DNA of 64,000 nt from Algoriphagus terrigena DSM 22685 (GTDB lineage Bacteria > Bacteroidota > Bacteroidia > Cytophagales > Cyclobacteriaceae). Both the position numbers and the translations under genes were made by a program. A model generated the notes under the pieces. That model was not told the origin of the DNA, made no database searches, and saw only the letters and a program-made list of their open reading frames with translations. Location of the stretch: positions 1 to 64,000 of the forward strand of contig NZ_AUBW01000008.1 of assembly GCF_000429445.1 (NCBI RefSeq), read 5' to 3'. Positions 24,938 to 34,127 of this stretch are shown here, in pieces (within the stretch, counting starts at the first letter, position 1; each line of letters starts with the position of its first letter).

Positions 24938-27529
24938 ATGAAAAAAGAAGCTGCTTCTCCACCGGGCGTCTTCCTCCTCTTCTTCCGCTGGTACTGCCAT
25001 CCCAGGATGCGGGATTACATCGAAGGCGACCTGATGGAAGTGTATGACAGAAGGGTAAAAGAATCGGGGAAGCGCAAAGCTGACTGGAAGTTTATTCTAG
25101 ATGTGCTGCTGCTCTTCCGGCCGGGGATTATCAGACCACGAAGACCCTATCAAGATTTAAACACCTATGGTATGTATAAAAGCTATTTTAAAATCGGCTG
25201 GAGAAACCTTCTCCGTGACAAAGGTTTCTCGCTGATCAATGTCGGCGGATTGGCTATGGGAATGGCTGTGGCGATGTTGATCGGATTGTGGATCTGGGAC
25301 GAAGTATCTTTCGACTCCTATTTTGAAGACCACGACCGGCTGGCCAAAGTTATGCTCAATCAGACGGACCAAACCGAGACCTCCACGGACGGAACCATCG
25401 CCACGCCATTGGAAGATGCGCTCAGGACGCTTTACCCCGATGACTTTGAAAGATTGTCGCTCATCTCCTGGAATAGTGACCGGGTGGTGATCTTTGAAGA
25501 CAAGAAGCTATCGGCTCAGGGAAGGTGGGTTCAGCGTGATTTTCCCGAGATGTTCACGCTTACGATGCTAAGCGGCAGCCGACAGGCGCTGAAAGACCCT
25601 TCTTCCGTTTTTATTTCCGCCTCGGTCGCCAAGGCGATCTTTGGTGAGGCAGATCCAATAAACCAAGCCATTCGCATAGACAACGAGTTAGACATGACGG
25701 TTGCCGGTGTGTTCGAGGATTTCCCAAAGAACACCACCTTCTACTCCACAAACCTGCTTTTGCCTTGGGATAATCAGGCGAATAGAAATAACCGACAGAC
25801 CAGCTGGAGCAACCACTCTTGTGAGTTGTTTGTTTTGCTAAGCGAAAAAGCGGGCGATGTCACGGCTCTCAGCGAAAAGGTCAAGAACGTTCCTACCCCA
25901 CACATTACCAAGATCAAGGAGGAGATCCTGCTTCATCCGCTCGATAAGCTCCATCTGTATGACGAGTTTGAAAATGGGAAGGCAGCCGGTGGAAGAATCG
26001 AGTTTATCTGGCTATTTGGTACCATCGGAGCCTTCGTCCTGCTGCTGGCCTGCATCAATTTCATGAACCTGTCCACTGCCCGGAGTGAAAAGCGAGCCAA
26101 GGAAGTCGGGATTCGTAAGGCAATCGGATCGATTCGCCAGCAGTTGATTACGCAGTTTCTCTGCGAATCGATGGTAGTCGCGTTGCTGGCTTTTGTGCTT
26201 TCCCTTTGCGTGACTCGCCTTGCTCTTCCTTTTTTCAACGCCATGGCCGAAAAGCAAATGCAGATACCCTGGAATAGTCCCGAATTCTGGGGGATGCTGT
26301 TGGGCTTTGTCCTGATTACCGGAATAGTTTCCGGAAGTTATCCTGCCTTTTATCTCTCTGCCTTCAAACCCATCTCCGTCCTTAAAGGCACCTTTCGAGT
26401 CGGCCGTTTTGCCCAGCTTCCACGCAATGTCCTTGTGGTCATTCAGTTTACCGTTTCCATCACGTTGATTATAGCTGCGATCATCGTGTTTCGACAGATT
26501 GAGCATGCCAAAAGCAGGGTGTCGGGTTATTCGAGAGAAGGCCTGGTGACAGTCAACATCAATACCCCCGATCTGGACAGGCATTACGAGGTGGTCAAAG
26601 ATGAATTGCTTCGGGCTGGAGTCGTTGCCCACATGTCAAAATCATCCTATTCTCCCGCACACTTCAGCAGTAATAATGGTCTGGAATGGCCAGGGAAGGA
26701 TCCTGAGCTCTCTGTAAACTTCAGAAATGTCAACGTCACTCCAGAGTTTGGACAAACGCTCGGATGGGAAATTGTAGACGGGCGCGACTTCCTGGCTGAT
26801 TCCCACGCTGATTCGGCAGCTGTTATTTTCAATGAGACTGCTATTAAGATCATGGGGTTGCAAAATCCCCTCGGCGAACCAATCACATTCGGAGGAAAGC
26901 AGTACACGATCGTGGGTATCACCGAAGATATGGTCACTCAGTCTCCGTATGCGCCCATCGAACCCACGATGTTTTTCACCGATGGATGGAAGGGAGTGAT
27001 TCTGATGAGGCTAAATGCGGAAGCTTCCACCAGCGAATCGCTCGCGAAAATGGACGCGATATTCACTAAATATAATCCCAACGCGCCATTTCAATACAAC
27101 TTCGTGGACGACGTGTATGCCCGGAAATACGCCACTGAGGAGAGTATCGGGACATTGGCTGCTTTCTTTGCCGTGCTGGCAATCTTCATTTCATGCCTCG
27201 GTTTGTTTGGGCTTGCCTCGTTCGTGGCAGAGCAGCGTACCAAGGAACTGGGTATCCGAAAGGTGCTCGGAGCATCTATACTCAATCTCTGGGGGATGTT
27301 GTCCAGAGAATTTGTGCTTTTGGTGGTCATCTCCTGCAGCATCTCCATTCCAATTGCATTTTGGTTCATGGACAACTGGCTCCTGCAGTTTGAATACAAA
27401 ACGACCATGTCATGGCAGATATTCGCTGCGGTGATCTTTGGAGCAGTGGTGATCACGCTGTTGACGGTGAGCTTCCAGACAGTCAAGGCGGCACTTTCAA
27501 ATCCAGTCCGTAGCCTGAAATCAGAGTAA
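24938..27529 (+). CDS. FtsX/MacB-type ABC transporter permease with prefix domain
   Basis: 863 residues. Prefix residues 1-80 (RWYCHPRMRDYIEGDLMEVY, KESGKRKADWKFILDVLLLF), then MYKSYFKIGWRNLLRDKGFS and a permease body with two MacB-like periplasmic domains and two FtsX blocks (ARSEKRAKEVGIRKAIGS and EQRTKELGIRKVLGAS). Overall similar to the permease at 21574. The prefix is almost identical to that of the next gene, although the permease bodies differ strongly. Stop and next start are separated by one base. Confidence 0.9.
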   Translation: MKKEAASPPGVFLLFFRWYCHPRMRDYIEGDLMEVYDRRVKESGKRKADWKFILDVLLLFRPGIIRPRRPYQDLNTYGMYKSYFKIGWRNLLRDKGFSLINVGGLAMGMAVAMLIGLWIWDEVSFDSYFEDHDRLAKVMLNQTDQTETSTDGTIATPLEDALRTLYPDDFERLSLISWNSDRVVIFEDKKLSAQGRWVQRDFPEMFTLTMLSGSRQALKDPSSVFISASVAKAIFGEADPINQAIRIDNELDMTVAGVFEDFPKNTTFYSTNLLLPWDNQANRNNRQTSWSNHSCELFVLLSEKAGDVTALSEKVKNVPTPHITKIKEEILLHPLDKLHLYDEFENGKAAGGRIEFIWLFGTIGAFVLLLACINFMNLSTARSEKRAKEVGIRKAIGSIRQQLITQFLCESMVVALLAFVLSLCVTRLALPFFNAMAEKQMQIPWNSPEFWGMLLGFVLITGIVSGSYPAFYLSAFKPISVLKGTFRVGRFAQLPRNVLVVIQFTVSITLIIAAIIVFRQIEHAKSRVSGYSREGLVTVNINTPDLDRHYEVVKDELLRAGVVAHMSKSSYSPAHFSSNNGLEWPGKDPELSVNFRNVNVTPEFGQTLGWEIVDGRDFLADSHADSAAVIFNETAIKIMGLQNPLGEPITFGGKQYTIVGITEDMVTQSPYAPIEPTMFFTDGWKGVILMRLNAEASTSESLAKMDAIFTKYNPNAPFQYNFVDDVYARKYATEESIGTLAAFFAVLAIFISCLGLFGLASFVAEQRTKELGIRKVLGASILNLWGMLSREFVLLVVISCSISIPIAFWFMDNWLLQFEYKTTMSWQIFAAVIFGAVVITLLTVSFQTVKAALSNPVRSLKSE

Positions 27530-27530
27530 G

Positions 27531-30143
27531 ATGCCCCATCCCCCAAAACTCCCCCACCGATTCTTCCGATGGTACTGCCATCCCAGGATGCGTGACTACA
27601 TCGAAGGCGACCTGATGGAAGTCTATGACAGACGAGTCAAAGAATCCGGAAAACGCAAAGCAGATTGGAAATTCATCCTCGATGTGCTGCTGCTCTTTCG
27701 CCCGGGAATTATAAGACCGAGAAAACCTTATCAGAACTTAAACAATTACGGTATGTATAAAAGTTATTTTAAAATCGGCTGGAGAACCCTCCTGAGAAAC
27801 AAGGAATATGCGGGGATCAATATTGCCGGACTGGCACTCAGCATCACCTGCTGCATCGTGATCTTTGTGCTGGTGAAGCATCATCTGAGCTTTGACGATT
27901 TTCATCAAAACAAAGACAGAATCTACCGCGTCGTCACCGAGCAACACCGGGAAACGGTTTCATTTACCAATAATGTCCCTTCACCCTTGGGGGCAGTTTT
28001 GAGAGACAATCATACCTATGGGGAAAAGGTCGCGAGGATGTTTCATGAATCTAATGCTGTGATTTCTTTTGAGCGGAATGGGGAAAAGCAGCTGATCAAG
28101 GAGCCGGATGGTTTTGCTTTTGCTGAGCCAGCTTTTTTTGAGATTTTCAATTTCCCGCTTTCCAAAGGATCCATCGAAACTTCGCTGACTGAACCCAATA
28201 CCGCCATTCTCACCGAAAGGCTGGCTGAGAAATATTTTGGCGACCAAAACCCCATCGGTCAGGTGATCACTTATGACAATTTTTTGCCTTTCAGGATTAC
28301 CGGAGTTTTGGAGGATCTTCCTTCCAATACGGATATCAAGCCGGAGATCTTTGTTTCCTATGTCACGATGAAAGATTTCAATCCCTGGCTGGCCAGTGAT
28401 GAGGCTTGGGGAGGAATCATGTCCGGGATGTCTTGCTATGTGCTATTTCGACCAGATGTAAGTTCTGCCGAGGTGGAAGAAGCCATGCAGCCTTATGTGA
28501 AACAGTTTCGGCCAACCAGTAAAAATGTCCATCACTACAAAATGCAGGCACTGTCAGACATCCATTTCGATGGTAAATATGGTGGGGCAATGGAGAAGTC
28601 GGACATCGGAATTCTGATTGCAATTGGGATCTTTTTGTTGCTCACAGCCTGCGTGAACTTTGTCAATTTAGCGACCGCTCAGGCACTCAAACGGTCCAAA
28701 GAAGTGGGAGTGAGGAAGGTGTTGGGCAGTTTCCGTGGACAGCTTTTCTGGCAGTTTATCGCTGAAACGGCGATCATAGCGACGATCAGTATCCTGGTGG
28801 CAGTGTTGGCGGGATATGCTTTGGTGCCCTATATCAATGACTTCTTCAGCACTCAGATACCTGTCAATTTCCTTGCAGACAGCACTTTGGTCCTGTTTAT
28901 CTTAGGACTGGATATCTTGATTACGCTTTTGGCAGGTTGTTATCCGGCCTTTATTTTGACTGGGTTCAAACCAGTAGCTGCACTGAAAGGGAAGCTTTCC
29001 TTCCAGCAATTGGGCGGCTTCAATACCCGACGTTCTCTGATCGTTACCCAGTTTGCCATCTCCCAGGTATTGGTCATTGGTGTGATTGTGATCATGAATC
29101 AGATGCGGTTTGCCAAACAGGCAGATCTTGGTTTTGACAAGTCATCCATTGTGATGGTGAAGCTCGGAGGCGATTCTCTGAACACGATGAATGTGTTGAA
29201 AAATGAGTTTTTGCGCCTGCCAGGAATAGAAAAAGTGTCTCTCTGCTATCAAGCTCCGTCCTCTGATGACTCCTGGAACAATTCCATCCGGTTTGGGACG
29301 GATCCGGAGGAAGTGAATTTCCTCACCAATATGAAACTGGCAGATGCGGATTACATCTCCACTTTTGATCTCGAACTACTGGCTGGCAGGAATCTCACGC
29401 CTTCTGATACCGTTCGTGAAGTCGTCGTCAACGAAGCCATGCTTCAAAGTCTGGGTATCACCTCCTACGAGGAGGCTTTGGGCGAAACGGTCTATGCCAA
29501 CGGAGGGACAATGAAAGGTCAAGTCGTCGGTGTGGTGCGCAATTTTCACGACAGATCCTTGCACGAGCCGATTTCTGCTGCTTTGATCACCACTGCGAGT
29601 GGCATGTATTCCAATTTTGCGATCAAGATCAATGGTAATTCGGTGAAAGCTACTATGGAGGAAATTCAAGCACTTTGGGAAGAACAATATCCCGACAAGA
29701 TGTTTGAGTATTCCTTTTTAGATGAAGATATCGCCAGGTTTTATGAAGCTGAGGATACTTTACTCAAAGGCATTCAGTTCTTTTCCTTCATCGCCATTTT
29801 CATTGGTTGTCTAGGTCTTTATGGATTGATTTCCTTTATGATTTCACAAAAGACCAAGGAGGTTGGCATCCGCAAAGTATTGGGCGGGGGAGTTCCGCAC
29901 ATCATCTGGCTGTTTGGACAGGAGTTTGTGCGCCTGATCCTGATTGCGTTTCTGATTGCAGCGCCAATTGGCTGGTGGTTTATGAGCGGATGGCTGCAGG
30001 ATTTTGAATTCAAGATCACACTGGACGCATGGACCTTTGTCGTGGCCATAGGCAGTTCTTTGGTGATCGCTGTCTTGACTGTGGGCTATCAGGTACTTCG
30101 CGTGGCCTATGTCAATCCTGTACGGAGTTTGAAAACTGAGTAA
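27531..30143 (+). CDS. FtsX/MacB-type ABC transporter permease with prefix domain (divergent body)
   Basis: 870 residues. The first 85 residues are nearly the same as in the preceding gene, up to GMYKSYFKIGWR. From TLLRNKEYAGINIAGLAL onward the protein belongs to a different permease subgroup (TACVNFVNLATAQALKRSKE, QKTKEVGIRKVLGGGVPHII). Four main TM segments, two periplasmic domains. The sharp change in similarity implies exchange of the prefix or of the body. Translation is probably coupled to the preceding gene (1-bp gap). No ATPase gene nearby. Confidence 0.9.
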   Translation: MPHPPKLPHRFFRWYCHPRMRDYIEGDLMEVYDRRVKESGKRKADWKFILDVLLLFRPGIIRPRKPYQNLNNYGMYKSYFKIGWRTLLRNKEYAGINIAGLALSITCCIVIFVLVKHHLSFDDFHQNKDRIYRVVTEQHRETVSFTNNVPSPLGAVLRDNHTYGEKVARMFHESNAVISFERNGEKQLIKEPDGFAFAEPAFFEIFNFPLSKGSIETSLTEPNTAILTERLAEKYFGDQNPIGQVITYDNFLPFRITGVLEDLPSNTDIKPEIFVSYVTMKDFNPWLASDEAWGGIMSGMSCYVLFRPDVSSAEVEEAMQPYVKQFRPTSKNVHHYKMQALSDIHFDGKYGGAMEKSDIGILIAIGIFLLLTACVNFVNLATAQALKRSKEVGVRKVLGSFRGQLFWQFIAETAIIATISILVAVLAGYALVPYINDFFSTQIPVNFLADSTLVLFILGLDILITLLAGCYPAFILTGFKPVAALKGKLSFQQLGGFNTRRSLIVTQFAISQVLVIGVIVIMNQMRFAKQADLGFDKSSIVMVKLGGDSLNTMNVLKNEFLRLPGIEKVSLCYQAPSSDDSWNNSIRFGTDPEEVNFLTNMKLADADYISTFDLELLAGRNLTPSDTVREVVVNEAMLQSLGITSYEEALGETVYANGGTMKGQVVGVVRNFHDRSLHEPISAALITTASGMYSNFAIKINGNSVKATMEEIQALWEEQYPDKMFEYSFLDEDIARFYEAEDTLLKGIQFFSFIAIFIGCLGLYGLISFMISQKTKEVGIRKVLGGGVPHIIWLFGQEFVRLILIAFLIAAPIGWWFMSGWLQDFEFKITLDAWTFVVAIGSSLVIAVLTVGYQVLRVAYVNPVRSLKTE

Positions 30144-30241
30144 GTCGCGCCAGATTCGCATTGGACTGGTCAGGCGCTAGCGATCAAGCCTCTCCGGTGG
30201 CCGCGCTTTTTGGTCGTTGGATGGCAAGAGCGCCTAAATGT

Positions 30242-30287
30242 AGCCGGAGATTTCAAGCTAGCTTCTGCAGGCTTGGAATCTCCGGCT
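30242..30287 (+). terminator. Long hairpin terminator after permease array
   Basis: An 11-bp stem AGCCGGAGATT / AATCTCCGGCT with an inner CAAGC/GCTTG stem is followed by CTTTTGT. It lies 100 bp after the last permease stop. Confidence 0.7.
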
Positions 30288-30308
30288 CTTTTGTCGGAAA
30301 ATCGTACG

Positions 30309-30839
30309 CTAAAACCGCACCTTTTTGGTATCCTCCACCGAGCCTAGCCAGACTCTTCCGCCGTCGAGATCAAGGGCGGATCGGCTGGTGATTGCGAGAT
30401 ACGGTGACGGAAAGTCAAAGGAGAAATTCAGATCTTTTCCCTCCGGCACAGCTCCGAGACGATAGGTAAACTCCCATTCCTTGGTTTGATTTCCGGCAAT
30501 CTCCGCGAGCCAGTCATTTGTCCAATAGTTCCAAGGATCTGGGCTCTCAATTGCTGTTCGGTCATAGACGTAATCGGGGATTTCAGGATTGTAAAAGGTC
30601 AGACCGTTCGTGAAATAGTGAAAAAGTCCCGTGCCCATCTTGTCAGGATCGAGGTGGTAGTAAGAAATGGGATCGAGGTTTTTGAGTCTGAGGGTGGTCT
30701 TGATGTCATTTCCATTTTTCTCCGCAGAAACGATCTCGACCGAGAGCCCTCTTCTCAACTTATCGTGACGCTCCAGCACGTCACTGATGCGCGGATCGAG
30801 TCGCGGATCAAAAACCCGAATCTGCTGATAGGTAGACCG
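30309..30839 (-). pseudogene. 5'-truncated ORF of unknown function downstream of crtZ
   Basis: The frame is open from 30839 to the stop at 30309 (177 codons) with no ATG; the in-frame upstream stop is at 30840-30842. Protein-like sequence continues upstream of the only candidate start, GTG 30779 (IRVFDPRLDPRISDVLERHD), so the N-terminus appears lost. The rest is rich in aromatic residues (SYYHLDPDKMGTGLFHYFT, DPWNYWTNDWLAEIAG, FDFPSPYLAIT) and looks like a secreted or periplasmic beta protein, but I do not recognise a family. If functional it would be a 157-residue protein from GTG 30779. Confidence 0.5.
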
Positions 30840-30871
30840 TTAGAAGACTCCCCGACTGCCCAAGCAATCGA

Positions 30872-31312
30872 TTACCTTTCCTTAAAGAATTTTTTGGGGA
30901 CGAAAAACAGGCCGAAGGACTCAGCATCGTCTCTTTGGTTAGTTCTGTGATGCGCCTGATGGGCTTTGAAAATCCCCTTTAGAAGGATATTCCGCGGTTT
31001 TCCAAACCATTTCAGTCTTCGGTGAACCCACACATCATGCAGGATGAAATACAGCATTCCATACAGGCTGATTCCCACGCCGAGCCAAAAGCGATAATCA
31101 AACCCATCCACTCCCAGGAAAATCAAGATCACCGCAACGCTTCCAAAAACAAGGGAAAACAGGTCGTTGAGCTCAAAAAAGGACTTTGAAGGCTGATGAT
31201 GCGTCTTGTGGATCGCCCAAAGGGGCCCGTGCATCAGGTACTTGTGAATAGCCCAGCCGGCAAGTTCCATCGCGGCAAAACCAAGAAGTAAAAAAGCTAT
31301 CGCCTTCATCAT
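30872..31312 (-). CDS. crtZ: Beta-carotene hydroxylase CrtZ
   Basis: 146 residues. The CrtZ-type histidine clusters are complete: HKYLMH (23-28), HKTHH (35-39), HDVWVH (92-97) and HQAHH (118-122), in a protein with four hydrophobic stretches. It adds a 3-hydroxyl to beta rings using a di-iron centre and O2. It starts 40 bp after the cruF-like gene and lies 11 kb from the main crt cluster, so the pathway is split over two loci. Either M1 or M2 (31312 or 31309) may start the protein. Confidence 0.93.
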   Translation of the reverse strand: MMKAIAFLLLGFAAMELAGWAIHKYLMHGPLWAIHKTHHQPSKSFFELNDLFSLVFGSVAVILIFLGVDGFDYRFWLGVGISLYGMLYFILHDVWVHRRLKWFGKPRNILLKGIFKAHQAHHRTNQRDDAESFGLFFVPKKFFKER

Positions 31313-31352
31313 TATTCAAACAACTCCCATCCGGCAGGTTTTGTTACGTTCC

Positions 31353-32018
31353 CTAAACCTTCAGCGTGAAATTCAATATCGCAAAAAACAAGATCATTGC
31401 CATCAGCATCAAGGCCGCTATGGGATTGGACTTTTCGAAATTCGCTTTGCGATAAATCAGATGGATCAGGAAAGATACCCCAAACCACCCGGCGTAATTT
31501 CCCGGAGGGATGATATCAAACTTCCAAACCCAAAACTCCAACGCCACAGCTACCGGCTCCATGATGTAATCCAGCGCCGTCATGGCCAAGGCTCCCAAAA
31601 ATGCCGCATAGTAGTCGTTGGGGATCTTGCGGAACACAGTTCCTGTGAGGTAGCTGAGGATAAACCAATTGACTCCGATGATAATGGGGATATCCCAAAG
31701 CTTTGGCCCCAAAGTCGGTCCATAGACATAGTCTCCATACAGGTAGCCGGTATGGATACCGATCAACTCAGAACCAAATCCGATCCAGAATGCCGCTGCC
31801 GCAAAGATGGGAAAGGCGTCGCTCCAGCCCCTATGAAAGAATAGGACGAGAAAAAGGGAAACCAGCAGCTGTGCAGGAACCAGCTTCAAGAATAAATCCC
31901 GATACTCAGGCAGACTCAAGCCGATCACCCCTACCAGATAAAATGCGACGACCAGGATCTTGCCGATCAATTCTCTAGAAACGCGGGGCTCTCCACGGGA
32001 GGGAACATATTTATGCAT
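31353..32018 (-). CDS. cruF: CruF-type carotenoid 1',2'-hydratase (DUF422)
   Basis: 221 residues with six or seven membrane helices. Motifs FWIGFGSELIGIHTGYLYGD, IIIGVNWFILSYL, TALDYIMEPVA and DIIPPGNYAGWF are those of the DUF422/CruF family, which hydrates the psi end of monocyclic carotenoids. With CrtZ downstream it points to myxol, saproxanthin or flexixanthin-type products. Distinguishing CruF from other DUF422 members (for example the C50 carotenoid cyclase-associated forms) needs a phylogeny. Confidence 0.82.
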   Translation of the reverse strand: MHKYVPSRGEPRVSRELIGKILVVAFYLVGVIGLSLPEYRDLFLKLVPAQLLVSLFLVLFFHRGWSDAFPIFAAAAFWIGFGSELIGIHTGYLYGDYVYGPTLGPKLWDIPIIIGVNWFILSYLTGTVFRKIPNDYYAAFLGALAMTALDYIMEPVAVALEFWVWKFDIIPPGNYAGWFGVSFLIHLIYRKANFEKSNPIAALMLMAMILFFAILNFTLKV

Positions 32019-32114
32019 AAAACGAATAGCAGTCGAAGTTTCGATTTGGGATGCTTAACTTTGGGCACCCGTTTTTGTTGGCAGCAAAAGTAACCAAAAC
32101 CGCGCGCTCCGCTT

Positions 32115-32417
32115 ATGATCCTTTACAATATCACCTTCAACGTGTCACCAGACATCGAACAGGACTTTATCTCCTGGATGAAAGAAATCCATATTCCGGA
32201 AGTTTTGGGTACAGGTAAATTTCACGAGCACAAGTTTTTCAGACTTCTGCATGACAGCGAAGATGGCTCTTCCAATCTTTGTGTCCAATACTTCGCCGAG
32301 AGCATAGAGGACATGATGGCCTATGAGAAGGAGCACGCCGCTGGACTCCGCTCCAAAACTCAAGGGAAATTCGGAGACAAAGCAATCGCTTTCAGAACGC
32401 TGTTGGAATCGATCTGA
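32115..32417 (+). CDS. DUF4286 family protein
   Basis: 100 residues. MILYNITFNVSPDIEQDFIS and WMKEIHIPEVLGTGKF are the family start; a ferredoxin-like alpha/beta fold is expected. Function unknown. The gene is divergent from cruF with a 96-bp gap. Confidence 0.88.
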   Translation: MILYNITFNVSPDIEQDFISWMKEIHIPEVLGTGKFHEHKFFRLLHDSEDGSSNLCVQYFAESIEDMMAYEKEHAAGLRSKTQGKFGDKAIAFRTLLESI

Positions 32418-32810
32418 GCCATTCGACGAGCTGCGGAGGCACATCTCTCTCAATCATTTTTTTATTCTTCTACGATTCGAAGTGGGGGTAATCGCCAACT
32501 TTAGCGCGACTGCTTTTCTCCCCCACTAAAATGCTTTTTGGAAAGTTAAAACCTGCTGATTTTTAGCTATTTTAGGAGGAAAGCTGGCAACCAAACCCGG
32601 TTTTGAAGTCAGGATTGAACTCTCATCTCCGATAACCGATGCCTGTTTACCCCCGTTTGCCAGCCGAACTCTCCCCTTGGATGGATAGGTCTTGGAGCCG
32701 AGCTCCATTACGCGACCCGGACCGATCTCGTCCCAACGGCATTCTATTGCTTTTTCCCGCCTACCCGCCTTTTTGAGTCCTAGATCCCATCCACCAACCC
32801 AATCCTCCCC
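32418..32810. other. Noncoding 393 bp with nested inverted repeats
   Basis: No credible ORF on either strand. Two long-range stems are visible: GTGGGGG (32482-32488) with CCCCCAC (32520-32526), and GCTGGCAA (32583-32590) with TTGCCAGC (32657-32664), the latter enclosing CAGG/CCTG. These may belong to a structured RNA or leader of the DUF418 gene. Confidence 0.4.
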
Positions 32811-34127
32811 ATGGAACAAACCTCCAATCCAGAATTAGTCCCGATCAGACAAGCTGATCGAATCCTTTCCCTCGATGTGATGCGTGGGATCGTGCTGTTT
32901 GGCATCCTCTTGATGAACATCAACGGATTCGGTCTCGCCCATGCCTACGAAGATCCGACGGTCTCCGGTGGAGCCACCGGCTTGAATCTGTACACCTGGA
33001 TTATCACCAACATGTTCTTCGAGGGGACGATGAGGGCCCTGTTCTCGCTGCTTTTTGGTGTTGGCATGTTCATTTTTCTAGACCGCTTGGTCGAGAAGGG
33101 CGCTGGTATCAAGGCCGCCGACGTGTATTTCCGCCGAATCACCTGGCTGCTGGTATTTGGCTTGATCCATGGCTATCTCCTTCTTTGGGTTGGCGAGATC
33201 TTGTATCAGTATGCGTTGATGGGATTCTTGGTTTATTCGTTTCGACTGATGGCTCCCAAGAAATTGATCGCGATCGCGCTGGTGCTTTTCATGATAGGCA
33301 CTGCGTGGAATTATTACGATTACAGGGATGCCAAGAAATGGATGGGGGAGGTAGAAGCGGCAAAAGTTGATCTGGCGGCAGGTAAAGAGCTGACCAAAGA
33401 ATTAGAAAAAGCAAAAGAGGCCTGGGATAAAAGGGAGGAAAGGCGCGCTCCCGAAGCGATCGAGGAGGAAAATGCGGAAATGCGAAAGGGTTACTTTTCA
33501 GTCGTCGCACACCTCGCTCCCGTAAACTATGATTTTGACGTCAACTGGCCGTATCGAAACGACGTGTGGGATGTGCTGAGTATGATGCTGATCGGCATCG
33601 CGCTCTTCAAGCGGGGGGTCTTGACTGGAGAAAAGCCCACGTCCTTTTATTTGCTGATGGCGGGAATCGGCTATCCTATCGGGATTGCGATCAACTACTA
33701 TGAACTGCGGCTGGTCCTGGATGACAACTTCTCGCTGCTCTCCTTCGCGGAATCCAACGTCAGCTATTACTGGGGGAGGTTCTTTGTCGCGATGGGCCAT
33801 ATCGGCCTTATTATGCTGTTCTGCAAGTCCCGGTTTTTTGGTTGGCTAAAAGCCGGACTCGCTGCCGTCGGAAAGATGGCCTTAACCAATTACATGATGC
33901 ATTCAGTGATCTGTATGGTGGTATTCACCGGAGTGGGTTTTGGTCTTTTTGGCGAGCTACAGCGCTATCAGTTGCTGTATGTGGTATTTTCGATCTGGAT
34001 CTTCCAATTCATCGCCAGTCCGATCTGGCTCCGGTATTTTCACTACGGGCCGATGGAGTGGATCTGGAGAAATCTGAGCTATCGCAAAGTTCACGCGCTG
34101 AGAAAAGGCGGCCCGCAGCCGGAATAG
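32811..34127 (+). CDS. DUF418 (YeiB-like) membrane protein
   Basis: 438 residues. The N-terminal RILSLDVMRGIVLFGILLMN is the hallmark of the DUF418/YeiB group, related to acyltransferase-like membrane proteins. About ten TM helices. The C-terminal DUF418 domain includes AVGKMALTNYMMHSV and GPMEWIWRNLSY. A charged, probably coiled-coil insert of about 60 residues (KKWMGEVEAAKVDLAAGKEL, RREERRAPEAIEEE-like region, residues 175-225) separates the halves. Role unknown, possibly envelope metabolite transfer. Confidence 0.88.
   Translation: MEQTSNPELVPIRQADRILSLDVMRGIVLFGILLMNINGFGLAHAYEDPTVSGGATGLNLYTWIITNMFFEGTMRALFSLLFGVGMFIFLDRLVEKGAGIKAADVYFRRITWLLVFGLIHGYLLLWVGEILYQYALMGFLVYSFRLMAPKKLIAIALVLFMIGTAWNYYDYRDAKKWMGEVEAAKVDLAAGKELTKELEKAKEAWDKREERRAPEAIEEENAEMRKGYFSVVAHLAPVNYDFDVNWPYRNDVWDVLSMMLIGIALFKRGVLTGEKPTSFYLLMAGIGYPIGIAINYYELRLVLDDNFSLLSFAESNVSYYWGRFFVAMGHIGLIMLFCKSRFFGWLKAGLAAVGKMALTNYMMHSVICMVVFTGVGFGLFGELQRYQLLYVVFSIWIFQFIASPIWLRYFHYGPMEWIWRNLSYRKVHALRKGGPQPE

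Noticed and set aside
32526..32819. 97-codon minus-strand ORF before the DUF418 gene
   Set aside because: Low-quality composition and it overlaps the inverted repeats; no start context.
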